Shown: piece after piece, positions 45,797 through 57,524 of the stretch | How the letters are laid out: every line of letters starts with the position of its first letter | Numbering within the stretch: the stretch's first letter is position 1 | From: Jacaranda mimosifolia | Taxonomy: Eukaryota > Streptophyta > Magnoliopsida > Lamiales > Bignoniaceae | Length of the DNA: 64,000 nt | Direction of reading: 5' to 3' | Assembly: GCA_018894105.1 (NCBI GenBank) | Contig: CM032119.1 | Location: 12,479,246-12,543,245, forward strand | Program-made: the position numbers and the translations under genes | The notes under the pieces: model-generated | What the model was told of the DNA's origin: nothing | Seen by the model: the letters and a program-made list of their open reading frames with translations, nothing else | Database searches by the model: none

Positions 45797-47707
45797 CGTT
45801 GGAATGGTGCCCCGCAGCTAATTAGATTGATATGTAAACTATTTCACTTGTGATACAATCTTGACTGAATGATATTCATATTTCAATGGCCATCTTTATC
45901 TTACGCTTAATTTACTTCACTTACATTTGGTTGAAGCCCTTAGATCATACAAGACTATGAGACTTGGTCAAGTACTGGGTGGTGATCATGAAATAAGTCT
46001 TACACGATCGTGATCTTAAAATATTTCAACTCGTAGAATCTAATGAGACAATGCATCTAAGATTCGAATAGACTTGCACTAACGATGCATAAATCCAAGG
46101 GATTGGATATTGCTCCATTTCATTAGAAATCCATGTTAGATATGGGTGTTTTTTAGAGAACAAATTCACTAAAGTCCTGCCCGAAGAATCTATTAGATAG
46201 CCGCAGTGGCAAGTTGGTGGTGGCAAGTTCTTCAGATTGCACTAGTGCATATAATTAGTACTTAGACCTAAGGATCCATGGCAACCTTGTGTTTAGGTTC
46301 TTATGCTTTGACTCTTCCTTGACCACCTTACGAGTCATCCGGGTTGAGCTTGGGTACGAGCTACTTAGATGTGGAGTTTTGCGAGATCCAAAATGGGATC
46401 TATCTCCTCATCATTGTGAATGGCGAATGCATCTCCTATGTATTCTATAATGATTGATTCCTAAAGATGAGGTTATAAAGAGGAATCGGACATTGAGAAT
46501 AGAAACATAGTTATCGAGGCTATTAGGGAACCATCAAATATCTTGCACTAGACCTCTTTCAGGAGATAGGAGATTGAAGGACCGTATTTGCACGGTAAGC
46601 GTAGAGCTAGAATGGTTCACCAAGAGCATATTCATTTTATCCAATTAGTTGGGCTTCATCGGCTTGAGGTTGGACATCGACCATGGAGATTGGGTACTCT
46701 TCAATTAATGGAGATTAATTGAATTGAGTTTTTAGTTTAAAAGAGTTTAAACTAATGTGAATATTTTGATATTCTAAATAACACAAGAGTTGCGAGCCCA
46801 TGTCCAATGAATGGTATAACCTAATAGGTCACCCACAAAAGCCTAAAGGAAGTTCTATTTGATGAAGGGAATTTTCTAAAAGTTAGAAAATTCCTAGTGA
46901 TTGATTTTGTGGAGGAAAATGGTTGGCTAATTTTTGGTCATTTTGGCTTAATTGATTTAATTGTTAAATTGATCAAAATAATTTAAGGAGTTAAATTAGA
47001 TCAATTAAATTAAGAATTTAATTTAATTGATGCCATATGACAATTTATTAGCCAAGTTAAGTTGAGGGGTTAAGTTAACACTTTTTAGCTTGAGGAGTTA
47101 AGTCAAGACCAATTAATTAAATTAAGGGGTTAGTTTAATTAATGTAAAGAATTAATATTGGAGGAAAATTCTAATTAATTTTGAGATGCATTTAGAATTT
47201 ATTTGGATAACATTTTATAAGATGAAATGAAGACTCCAAATGAAATTCACGTGCAACTTGCTTGCTTAGTTGGCAGCCTACCTCATGGGATGTGTGATGC
47301 CAACTTGCATCACACCTCCTAATCTATATATAGAGGAATGGGCGGCCACAAGCAAGACTAGTATGCTAGATTCTCTTTTTCCCTCCAAAAGTGTAATCCA
47401 CTCATGTGTTGAAGTTTCACACATTCTTCTTTTCCTTCCCTCCTAAATTTAGCCTTCATCATTTCTTCTTTATTTGGAGTTCCAACTCTCTAGAGTTGAT
47501 TGGGATTTGCCTTGGGTGTGTGGATCATTTCATTAGAGACTAGACATTTGGATAGCTTTGCTCTTGGAGATCCATTGCAGAGGTGGAAACTTTGGAGGCG
47601 CTTTTCCAGCACTGGTCAATCTTGTTTTTTGTTGCATTTTTTACTGGATATTCCTCGGGGTCTTGGTGAGGTGCTGTCCGAATTTCAGCAAATTCAAAGG
47701 TGTTTTG
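45797..47707 (+). repeat. partial long copia LTR (left copy)
   Basis: It starts CGTTGGAATGGTGCCCCGCA (canonical TGTTGG) and follows the 5' LTR at 53431 closely up to 47707. It retains all three hairpins and the CTATATATAGAGG TATA box at 47324-47336. No copia internal region or second LTR follows. Confidence 0.85.
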
Positions 47708-47792
47708 GAAGAATTCATGAATAGTGAAGGTGATACATCATCAAAAGAATACTCTTATAGATATAAGCAAAGTCAATTTTAGCTTGTTCGCC
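47708..47792. other. junction between the two duplicated blocks
   Basis: Eighty-five bases with no partner elsewhere in the window lie between the broken LTR and the left end of the next CACTA element. They are probably the original left flank of that CACTA. Confidence 0.5.
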
Positions 47793-50700
47793 CATTACAG
47801 AGACACCCATCTTAAAATTCATCATTATCAATGAAATTTTTCGATGAATTTACAACGAAATAATAAATTGCCTACAGATCTCTGATGAAAATATTTTTGA
47901 CAAAAAAACCCTCATGACAAATTATTTTCCATTTGATTTTCAATCGAAGCTCCAATCAAAAAATTCTTTGTGATGAAATTTTGGTGGTGCCAAACTGTCA
48001 AATTTTCGTTGCGTTTTCAACAGTTTGTTTTGCCAAAAAAATTTCCAACGCCCTTCCGTCAATTTTTGGATGCTCTTTTTATATATATTTTTTTTACTCT
48101 TTATGTTTTTTGAAGGAATTTAGGTAGATTTTTGACAAATAATTATTAGAATTATTATTTATTTGTAATTATTTTCGTCGAAAAGCCCTCAGGGTTCCGT
48201 CGAAAATTTATTATTTTTTAAAAATATTTTGAATAAATTTTATTTAATTACATCTGTAACCTGTTTATACATCTTGTATATAAAATAACATACAATTATG
48301 GCATAAGAAAATTAAGAATTAGTGGAACAATAATTTAAAATAAAATATAAGTTTATAAATATAAGTTTTAAATGTTATAATTCATAGCTACAAAAGCCAA
48401 TAGAAAAAATCCTATCTAGTAGCCGCCAGCATATCAACATCACCACCAAAGTCAAAATAGTCATCTTACTCGATGCCATGCTGATGCTAGTCATGCTCAC
48501 CTTGCTATAGCTAAAGTTACTGGTGGTAGCTCGAAAAGAAAGGTGCGGGGATGGGAGCAGGCCACCAGAACCACACAGAGCATCCCTCTGTGTGACGAGT
48601 TGAGAGATCAAATTCTGCATTACGCCCAACTGCTCCAAGAACATGCTCCGTATATCATTGATATCTGACTACAAATGAGCCTCCAAGCATGCCTCCCGCT
48701 GGGTTGTATTTGATACATTAGGCTCCTCCCAAGATACTCTAGTGTAGAAGGAATACTACTAGTAGCTCAACCCATAAACCTGCCCATTCTTGTTAGGCCA
48801 CCCATAGTCGTAGTCTATAACTCAGCTTGAGATTGTTGGGTTTCTCCACTGCTCCCAGCACCTCTGGTTGAGACTAGGATTGCAGTGCCTGTTGAAAACT
48901 CTCTTGCAAGGTATAAAAGTAAATATACAAATGCAGTATAATGTAACTAAAATGATCTTATGTCATATGTAATAAACTTATGGTAGCTCTTCTCGCCCTC
49001 TCATCCACCCAGCTCCTATCGACCTATGTCTTATGGGTACAGGCAAAAAGCTCCACCACCACCAGGGTCCTCTACAACTCTTGAGCCTACGTAGAGAATA
49101 AGAATTGACATAAGTGTGTTGTATGTATATAATACTAAACTATAATGATTATAAGAAAATATTTCGGTTGAGTCTCTCCTAAAATCGGTTTTTACCAAAA
49201 AATAAAAGCTTATCATCAACCAAACAAATGATAATACATTATTATTTAGGAAGGGCAACAACCCTTCCCCATCAACCAAAATACAAATGAATAACAAATG
49301 GAAAGGGCACCAACGTAACCTTTTCCCATCAACCAAAATATAAACGAATAACAAATGGGAAGGGCACCAACCCTTCCTATCAGCCATATCATGCAAAGAT
49401 TATAAGCATTAGAGAAAGTAACAAATATTCCAAATATAGACCAAGTTTACTAAAGTCTAAAAGTTAGGAAACTTAACACTTGGCATGTGTCCCAATGGAT
49501 AAACTCCCTCAGGTATGGAGAGATCTCTTTTTAGCCTGCGCATACTTCTTTTTAAAAATCTTGGGACTGCTAGTGTCAGCATAAGGCAGCCTAAGTGTCA
49601 TCTCCATTCCACTTCAGTCTCTTTCCTATCTTCCAGGCATGGCCATACATGTCACTCAGTCGGTGACCCCCTCTAGTGTCGAAAGCCCTCTGAAAATGGA
49701 CCTCGTGTTGGGGGTCCAAGTGACATATTTGTGTGAAATAAAAGGAAATCAGTTAGTGTACTTAATATACACATACGTACTTAATTTGTGAAAGTAAATA
49801 TATTAATAACATTCATATACCTTCCAATCCTTGAACATCAAGTCTCGAAGGGCCTGGATGATATTCGATAGGTCCTATAGGGCTCCTGTACCTTTCTCTT
49901 AATCACCCTCATCAAGAACTTGGTACCATCGAGCGAACGTATACCTATATAAAATAATTCTTAAAATTAATATATAATTATTAAAATAACAATAAAATAA
50001 TATTTATATAACAATTCAAACTCACCTGTAGCATTTCTCCAAATGCAAGTATACCTTTCCAGAACTGTGGGGTGGGTGCTCTGATCTCTCCTCATCTAAT
50101 GCTTGGTTGGCCGAAGAATTGACTGCTAGTGTGCTGCTTTGCTAATGTGGAATGGTCGGGTGGAGTAGTAGGTGATAGCTAAGTGCTAGGTGGAGTGATA
50201 GATGGTGATGGAGTACCTATGGGTGAAGTGGATGTCAGCGGGATAAGTAATGCTGTTGCGAGTGTAGGTTTGGAAAATGGTATGTGGATGACCTTACGGC
50301 AGCAGAAGAGGACGAGGGAGGAGTATTGTAGTATTTGGTGGGATGAAGGCTTGGGTAGGCATAAACTAATGACCAACCGACGACATGGTGGGAGACTAGT
50401 CGGTTGGAAAGTGTATCTGATGGGTCGAGGAATTCATCTGCTTACCTTGGCCAAATCCCAGACCTCAATTGATGGCAGGGGGATGGAAACTAGATTGGTT
50501 TGCCATCTATAAAATGAAAACAAACATCACATATGGATAATAATTAACATTATTATGACAAATTAATATTTACATACGTGAAATGTATAAGAATAGTTAA
50601 CAACTAGACTCGATAAAGCACATTAGTTAAAATTGAAGTTTAGATATATAGAATATATCATTTATTCATTGGATAAATTCTTCATTCTTTCTATCTACTA

Positions 50701-52682
50701 GGATCTATTGTTGTAATAAGAGGGTAGTTTTAATGGTCCATTGATATTCCAATCCTTGATTGGTTGTCATTTATAGTAACAGATTCGGGTAGACAAAAAG
50801 ACTGAAGACTTTATATAATGAATGAATGAATTTTTGAAAAGAAAATTTGATTGAGCATATAACGCTATTGACCAATTATAGGAGTCGGAGACTCCTGTAA
50901 TGCTCCTTTTTTAAGCAAATATTATTTGGTTTGAAAATTATATAATGACTCGGCCAGAAATGCCAATATGTGGAAAATTATTCTATGATCATAACTTGAA
51001 AATTCACTTGAGGTTTATGAGTTATTACATTTATTTTTCTTGGGATTGTTCGAATAGCATTGTGAAGATGAGATGATGAAATTTTTGTTCTTTATGTTTC
51101 TAAGTTTTGAAAATCTTTGAGATAGATGTGGTTGAGATGCCAGTATGAACAGGGAATTGGTAGGTATAACAGGCTATTTTATAATTAGAGCAATGATAAT
51201 TCAATTATACTTGGCAATATACATCATTTTTAGTTAAATTTTTAATCATTTAAATTTAAAATAATTTGTAACAGAACCATTTAGAAAAAGGTGGAATTTA
51301 GTTTCGTAAGCTACATTGATTATTTTGGATAGTTTCGTAATATGACTATTCCAGTTGTGAGCTCTAATAGGGAGAGAGGATAAAGGATTGATGCTACACA
51401 AGAAATTTAAAATCTTAATCGGGTTTTGTTGATAAAGGATTTGCTTTTTGTAACTCTCATTGCATGTTTTATAAAAAATGATTTGGGAAACGAATCTTGT
51501 ATAAGTGATGGACTTGAAATTTTTAGATCTTTTCATGACAAGGTGGAGCTTGGAATATAAAATTGTTTATTTCAAATTTTTTTATAGAATTTTCGAAAGT
51601 GAATTGATTTTAGGTATAGAATTGATTTTTTAAGGATAAATATCATTTAATAAGTATTACATTTAATTTTTGAATTTTATTTTTTGCAAAGAAATTTATT
51701 CATAAGTCGTACATAACCACATGATTTGGGAAGTAATTTGGAATTTTATAAGGAGCATATTTGTATTGAATTATGTATAAAGTTTATATTCAAATACTTT
51801 TCATAGAGAATTATAGTTTTTCAATTTATGATGGTGTTAGGATGGAAATTTAACTAACATAATAATCTAACATACTAAACTAACATATTAATCTAAACAT
51901 ATAAACATACTACATGAATTAATTTAAACTAACATATTAATCTAAATCAAACATATTAACATACAAAACTAACATATTAATATAAACATACAAACATATA
52001 AAACTAACTAAATAAATAAAAATGCAGAAAAAAAAAAAAAAACTAAACCAACATAGTAACTAGATATCAATTATGACATACTAAACTAACATACTTAACT
52101 AAACAGACTAACATACTAAACTAATCGTACTAACATACAAACATATAAAACTAATTAAATAAACGAAAATATGAAGAAAAAAAAACCTAAGAAAACTAAC
52201 CAATGTAATGGAGGACAGCGACATCACGACGGTGACTGAAGCAGTGGCGGTGGTGGAGGAAGGCAGGAACGCGCAGGGGGCGGGAGGGTGGAGGAGAAAC
52301 AAGAAAAGAATAATGAACAAATGAATAGGGAAGAAGAAAGGGCAGCGGATGATTTAATTTGGTTTTCCAACGAAAATTTCATTGAAAAATAAGCTTTTTT
52401 ATTTTTAGATAAATTCATTTTTTCGATGGAAGATTTGTCAAAAAGTTTCCATTGGGATCAATTTTCTGACAGTCTTTCGATGAACAATCTATTGGATATG
52501 TTCACACCTTTTCGTGACAACTCCACTCTAAATTTGTAGACTAATTTCTGATGATTTTTTGTTGGATATTCAATGAACCTATTTGTCTTCGTAAATCCGT
52601 CGAAAATCTTTTGAAAATTTCTGGCGAATGGCTACCGTTGGTAATTTCCGACAGTAGAACAGTTTTTCTTTTTTTTATAGTG
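47793..52682 (-). mobile_element. internally deleted CACTA element (about 4.9 kb)
   Basis: The left end is CATTACAGAG (canonical CACTACAG). The right end, in reverse complement, is CACTATAAAAAAAAG. The flanking triplets GCC and CCC differ by one base. The left terminus has TTTTTCGATGAATTT-type repeats. The interior parallels the Ptta/TNP1-like part of the 27-37 kb element but lacks the whole TNP2 gene: homology to the other element breaks near 50,640. It is therefore a non-autonomous deletion form. Confidence 0.7.
48375..50520 (-). pseudogene. Ptta/TNP1-like gene remnant of the second CACTA
   Basis: It parallels 28080-31030 of the larger element. Shared blocks include the Ser/Pro-rich start near 50370-50180, SGKVYLH near 50065, WYQVLDEG near 49925, a block beginning HKYVTWTPNTRSIFRGL near 49730, and a C-terminal part MFLEQLGVMQNLISQLV near 48640. 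The corresponding hAT-like insertion is absent here. Stops and frame changes are frequent. Confidence 0.5.
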
Positions 52683-53430
52683 CCCATGGCAAAAAAATAA
52701 TAAGTTATCTTGAAGACTTATCCTTGTTATGGGGACAACCTTATAAGTTTGGGAAAATGCCCAAGTACTTCGGAGAATACAGAATTCTACAAGCGATCTT
52801 GAAGGATCTTCGAGATGAAAAGCTCCATGAAAAATTTAAGTCATATGCAAGACCCGAAGCCAGATATGTTTCAACCTCATTGTGAAAAGTCCGCGCACTT
52901 ACGTCCAACCAACACTTAATCACTACAAGATCTTAAATTTTCCCTTTCTACGAAGCAAAATAAAGACAACTCTAAGTCTTTCAGAGAAAACTTACTCCTA
53001 ATAAATGCCAAAGAGTGCTTATAGAAACCCAAGACTTAGCAACATACGTCCAAATGACTAACAAACAAAACACCATCTGAAGAGCGTTAAAATGATTGAC
53101 AAGGTCATAACCTCTACTAATGATCCCAACGGATCGCCCAAGGGTGAAACACCCAAATGAGTTTCTTTAAGTCGCATGCGAAGTGCAAATCTTTGAAATA
53201 CATCTTTGACATCCTCCGAAGATACGAAACTTATTTCAAAATAATTCTCTAAGTCCCCTTACAATGTTATGTTATTTCCCAACACTCATGTGATCCTTGT
53301 TACAGAAAAGACAGATGCTGCATTCATCAAAGGAACAAACACCTAACTATATTTGACAAACCTAACTCGGGTACTAGAAAAGGAGCTAAGAACCTAGCGA
53401 GTGCTGAGGGCATGCCATCTTTGGGTGCCT
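52683..53430. other. unrecognised unique flank between CACTA end and LTR (right copy)
   Basis: Same order and content as 45040-45796, with scattered substitutions and small deletions. No coding frame is conserved. Confidence 0.5.
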
Positions 53431-54535
53431 TATTCGAATGGTGCCCCGCAGCCAATTAAATTGACATGTAAACTATTTCACTTGTGATACAATCTTGACT
53501 GAATAATATTCATAATGCATTTGCCATCTTTATCTTATACTTAATTTACTTCACTTACATTTGGTTGAAGCCCTTATATCACACAAGACTATGAGACTTG
53601 GTCATGCACTAGGTGGTGATCATGAAATAAGTCTTATATGATCGTGATCTTAAAATATTTCAAGTCATAGAATCTTCAAAGACAATGTATCTAAGATTCG
53701 GATAGACTTGCACTAACGATGCATAAATCCAATTGATCCATTTCATTAGCAATCTTTGTTAGACATATATGCTTAGAGAACAAGTTCACTAAAGTCCCGC
53801 CCAAAGCATCCATTAGATAGTCGTAGTGGCAAGTCAGTAATGGCAAGTTCTCTAGCTTACGCTAGTGCATATAATTAGTACTTAGACCTAAGGATCTATG
53901 GCAACCTTGTGTTTAGGTTCTCATACTTTGGCTCTTCCTTGACCACCCTACGGGCCATCCGGGTTGAGCTTGGGTATGAGCTACTTAGACATGGAGGTTT
54001 GCGAGATCCAAGATGGGATCCATCTCCTCATCATTGTGAAGGGTGAATGCATAACCTATGTATTTTATAATGATGGATTCCACAAAATCCTTGTGCAAGG
54101 TTGTACGACAATTTAAAGAAGGAGTTTTCTAAAGATGAGTTCATAAAGAGGAATCAAACATTGAGAATAAAAATATAGCTATCGAGGCTATTAGGGAACC
54201 ATCAAATATCTTGCCCTAGACCTCTTTCTGGAGATAGGAGATTGAAGGACCGTATTTGCACGTTAAGCGTAGAGCTAGAATGGTTTACCAAGAGCATATT
54301 CATTTCAGCCAATTAGTTGGGCTCCATCGGCTTGAGGTTGGACATCGACCATGGAGATTGGGTACTCTTCAATTAATGGAGATTAATTGAATTGAGTTTT
54401 TAGTTTAAAGGAGTTTAAACTAATGTGAATATTTTGATATTCTAAGTAACACAAGAGTTGCGAGCTCATGTCCAATGAATGGTATAACCTAATAGGTCAC
54501 CCACAAAAGCCTAAAGGAAGTTCTATTTGATGAAG

Positions 54536-54562
54536 GGAATTTTCTAAAAGTTAGAAAATTCC
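54536..54562. repeat. LTR hairpin 1: 12-bp perfect inverted repeat
   Basis: GGAATTTTCTAA, loop AAG, TTAGAAAATTCC. The same arms occur at 46868-46894 (loop AAG) and 62485-62511 (loop CAG). Only the loop differs among the three LTR copies. Confidence 0.9.
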
Positions 54563-54664
54563 TAGTGATTGATTTTGTGGAGGAAAATGGTTGGCTAATT
54601 TTTGGTCATTTTGGCTTAATTGATTTAATTGTTAAATTGATCAAAATAATTTGAGTTAAATTAG

Positions 54665-54696
54665 ACCAATTAAATTAAGGATTTAATTTAATTGAT
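54665..54696. repeat. LTR hairpin 2: 14-bp inverted repeat
   Basis: ACCAATTAAATTAA, loop GGAT, TTAATTTAATTGAT. Its partners are 47000-47031 (ATCAATT... / ...AATTGAT, loop GAAT) and 62617-62648 (ACCAATT... / ...AATTGGT, loop GGAT). Two of the copies are perfect with different base pairs at the second position; this copy has one unpaired position there. Confidence 0.9.
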
Positions 54697-54951
54697 GCCA
54701 TATGATAATTTATTAGCCAAGTTAACTTGAGGGGTTAAGTTAACACTTTTTAGCTTAAGGAGTTAAGTCAAGACCAATTAATTAATTAAGGGGTTAGTTT
54801 AATTAATGTGAAGAATTAATATTGGAGGAAAATTCTAATTAATTTTGAGATGCATTTAGAATTTATTTGGATAACATTTTATAAGATGAAATGAAGACTC
54901 CAAATGAAATTCACATGCAACTTGCTTGCTTAGTTGGCAGCCTACCTCATG

Positions 54952-55000
54952 GGAGGTGTGATGCCAACTTGTATCACACCTCCTAAATTATATATAGAGG
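54952..55000 (+). promoter_or_regulatory. LTR hairpin 3 and TATA box (probable core promoter)
   Basis: GGAGGTGTGAT (54952-54962), a 10-base loop, then ATCACACCTCC (54973-54983), a perfect 11-bp inverted repeat. TTATATATAGAGG follows at 54988-55000. The sequence after it (GGGCGGCCACAAGCAAG) probably contains the transcription start. The left LTR copy and the minus-strand LTR fragment near 39.6 kb have the same arrangement. Confidence 0.7.
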
Positions 55001-55593
55001 AATGGGCGGCCACAAGCAAGACTAGTATGCTAGATTCTCTTTTCCCTCCAAAAGTGTAATCTACTCATGTGTTGAAGTTTCACACATTCTTCTTTTCCTT
55101 CCCTCCTAAATTTAACCTTCATCATTTCTTCTTTATTTGGAGTTCCAACTCTCTAGAGGTTGATTGGGATTTGCCTTGGGTGTGTGGATCATTTCAATAG
55201 AGGCTAGACATTTGGATAGCTTTGCTCTTGGAGATCCATTGCAAAGGTAGAAACTTTGGAGGCACTTTTCCTGCATTGGTCAATCTTTTTTTTTGCTGCG
55301 TTTTTTACTGGATATTCCTCTGGGTCTTGGTGAGGTGCTGTCCAAATTTTATCTAATTCGGAGGTGTTTTGTTAGGGCAAATGTTGCCACTTTTGGCGCT
55401 GTGCCAAGAGGAGACAGCTTGAAGAGTTCATCCTTGTCTTCTTCATACCTTAGATTTTAAGCAATCAAGGTAATTTTATGCTGCCAAATCTAAATTAGAA
55501 GCATGATTTGATCCTTGGATTGAGTGTAGCCAAGTTTGATTGAGCTATTTTGTGCTTTATTAATTGGATTCTTGTGCTACACTTGACTTCAAG

Positions 55594-55606
55594 TGGTATT
55601 GGAGCC
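55594..55606 (+). promoter_or_regulatory. primer-binding site of the 10 kb copia
   Basis: TGGTATTGGAGCC, two bases after the 5' LTR, compares with the canonical copia TGGTATCAGAGCC. Confidence 0.85.
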
Positions 55607-57520
55607 TATTTCATACTTTAATTTGTATTTTTGTTTGATTGATTGATGTGATGAATTGATCTAGATCTCCAAATACTTGATCCAAGTTATGGATTGGAGT
55701 GTTTGGATGATGTTGCCTGTGGCTCTTTTGATGATGAATTGAATTATGCTAATATGTATTTTAAGAGTTAATTCATATGTTAGTATGTTTTTGATTGATG
55801 GTTGATTATGTTAAATTTTGATTTAGCATTGGATGATATTTTACATTGATATAGCATGTTAAATTTGGCCTTAAGGTGTTTTGGCCATTTTTGGAGAATG
55901 TTGATTCTCACTTAAACTTGATTTTTGAAGCATGTTTGAGCACTTTAATTTCCAATTTTTAAAGGTGATTATAATCTGAAAATTTATCAAAATTTTTAAG
56001 AAATGATGTTATGGAAGTGTCCATTGGTTTGGAGTGGCAAAAACACAAAATGGTGCTTAAACGGCTGATCGGTGTGAGTTGTGGCAAGGCTGCCACCCTG
56101 CCTGGCAGCAGCTAGGCACGGCCATGGGCATGCCCGTTGCGTACCCGGTTGGCCGGTTGGGTAGCGCCTCGCCCAAGGTCACTCCAGAGCCCTTTTTGTG
56201 CTATTTTGATGTTTTTGGCCTATCAAACTTGATTATTTCATCCTTATTTTGATGCACAAATGTTGTGTAAGTGTTCAAAGTAATGTTGGACATTTTTTAA
56301 TGCTTTTAAAATCTTGTTCAAGTTAATCTTCAATTTGGTGCAAAAATGAGATGCATAATTGTTATGCTTATTTTTGCTAGTTAATTAATTGTTTATGAGA
56401 TAAGCATTTAATTATGGAATTGAATGTCAATTCTTAATTTATTGTTCATTTAATTGTTGAATAGACGAGGAATGAATGTGGATGATCATGAGCCTTTAAT
56501 ATTGATTTTATTTGTTTCAAGTTTTTGAAAAAGATTGTATTAAATTAGGGCTTGAGTACCTCTTAATTTCTATCTTGTAAATGTTATGAAAGTAGAATTA
56601 TTAGGAGTGAGGATTTTTTTTCTCGTGTAATTGCTGCAAGGAGACAAGAAAACCATTGGAGGCATGAAGACCCATGAATGTATGGGGATACATTTATGTA
56701 ATAGCTAGATTTAATCAACCCACTTAAAATCAACTAAGTAGTACACCTACAGCTCTAAGTGCACTACTTGGTTAAGGTTCATGGTCATCCCACCTTATGA
56801 GCATACTAGGCGCATTTACTTATTTATGCTTTCCATATCCAATTGATGTATGAAATGCATGGTTAGGATATAGAAAACCTAAATAAGAAGATAAAATTGA
56901 TGAGATCTTTGCAAGCAAGAAAAACCCTCCACTTAGAAGAGTCTAAGTGCTTTCAAATATTAACTCAAAATAGATATAAATTAAAAGGAGTTTTAATTAA
57001 TCCATGCCTTCTACCAATAGTATGTGAAATGACGATGCTACTATCTTTTATGTGATGGCACACGAGTTGTGGGTCACACTTAAGGTAGAAAGTTGTGATC
57101 ACATAATTGGCATATGATGCACCTTCAATTTGATGCTTCCTATGCATTGGCACACAAGTCGTGGGATGATATAGAGCGGTCTCGAATTAAAGTTTAATTG
57201 GTAAGTCCGACTTAACACCTAGTATTGTAGATAGCACACGAGTCATGGGTCTACATGAAAAGTGAGACAAAATATATCAAGGGTTACATAGAGATGCAAT
57301 TACAAAAGTTGTTTACCTTTTGATTGTTTGTGGATGGCATACGAATCGTGGGTCCACTTACAAGTCCTTAGGGCCTTGATTCTCACTAGAAAATGAGATT
57401 TTCTGAATTCTTCTAAGGGGTGAGAAATTTGATAAAATAGTGAGAGAAAAACATGCTTGAAAGTCCATAAAAATGTTTCAATATCAATATTCAATCACAT
57501 ACTTATATTCTCTTTTTTCA
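55607..57520 (+). other. long untranslated leader of the 10 kb copia
   Basis: No frame is recognisable. Two features stand out. One is a GC-rich island at about 56060-56200 with a perfect 7-bp hairpin (GCTGCCA 56089-56095, TGGCAGC 56103-56109) and further CCGGTTGGCCGGTTGG text. The other is four spaced copies of a palindromic motif at about 57055-57355. Leaders of LTR elements hold packaging and dimerisation signals, which is a possible role here (inference). Confidence 0.6.
57055..57356. repeat. four spaced copies of a palindromic CACGAGTCGTG motif
   Basis: Each copy reads about GGCACACGAGTCGTGGG, starting near 57057, 57149, 57233 and 57336, with spacings of 92, 84 and 103 bases. The core forms are CACGAGTTGTG, CACAAGTCGTG, CACGAGTCATG and TACGAATCGTG. 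The consensus CACGA-G-TCGTG is a perfect palindrome around one base. Confidence 0.75.
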
Positions 57521-57524
57521 CCTT

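Larger units (their letters stand above)
43344..47707. repeat. segmental duplication, left copy
   Basis: From about 43400 this copy runs parallel with 51014-55371: the CACTA end, about 0.75 kb of shared flank, and the first 1.9 kb of a long copia LTR. Its first 56 bases (43344-43399) match 50959-51013 only in reverse complement. Similarity ends abruptly at GGTGTTTTG (47707) within the LTR. Confidence 0.85.
50959..55371. repeat. segmental duplication, right copy
   Basis: Counterpart of 43344-47707, offset by about 7.6-7.7 kb. This copy continues beyond the break into the complete LTR and copia element, and to its left into the complete CACTA. Confidence 0.85.
53431..55591 (+). repeat. 5' LTR of the 10 kb copia (2,161 bp)
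   Basis: It matches 61362-63446 along its length, except for a 78-base segment (54953-55030) missing from the 3' LTR. It carries a TATA box and three hairpins in the U3 part. The 3' portion has GCATGATTTGATCCTTGG and ends CACTTGACTTCA, right before the primer-binding site. Confidence 0.9.

Noticed and set aside
45797..47707. Solo LTR formed by recombination
   Set aside because: It lacks the LTR's 3' end and a matching target duplication; it is a truncated copy within a segmental duplication.
57055..57356. CRISPR-like spaced palindromic repeats
   Set aside because: Only four imperfect copies of irregular spacing within a plant retrotransposon leader; no cas genes and the wrong kind of genome.
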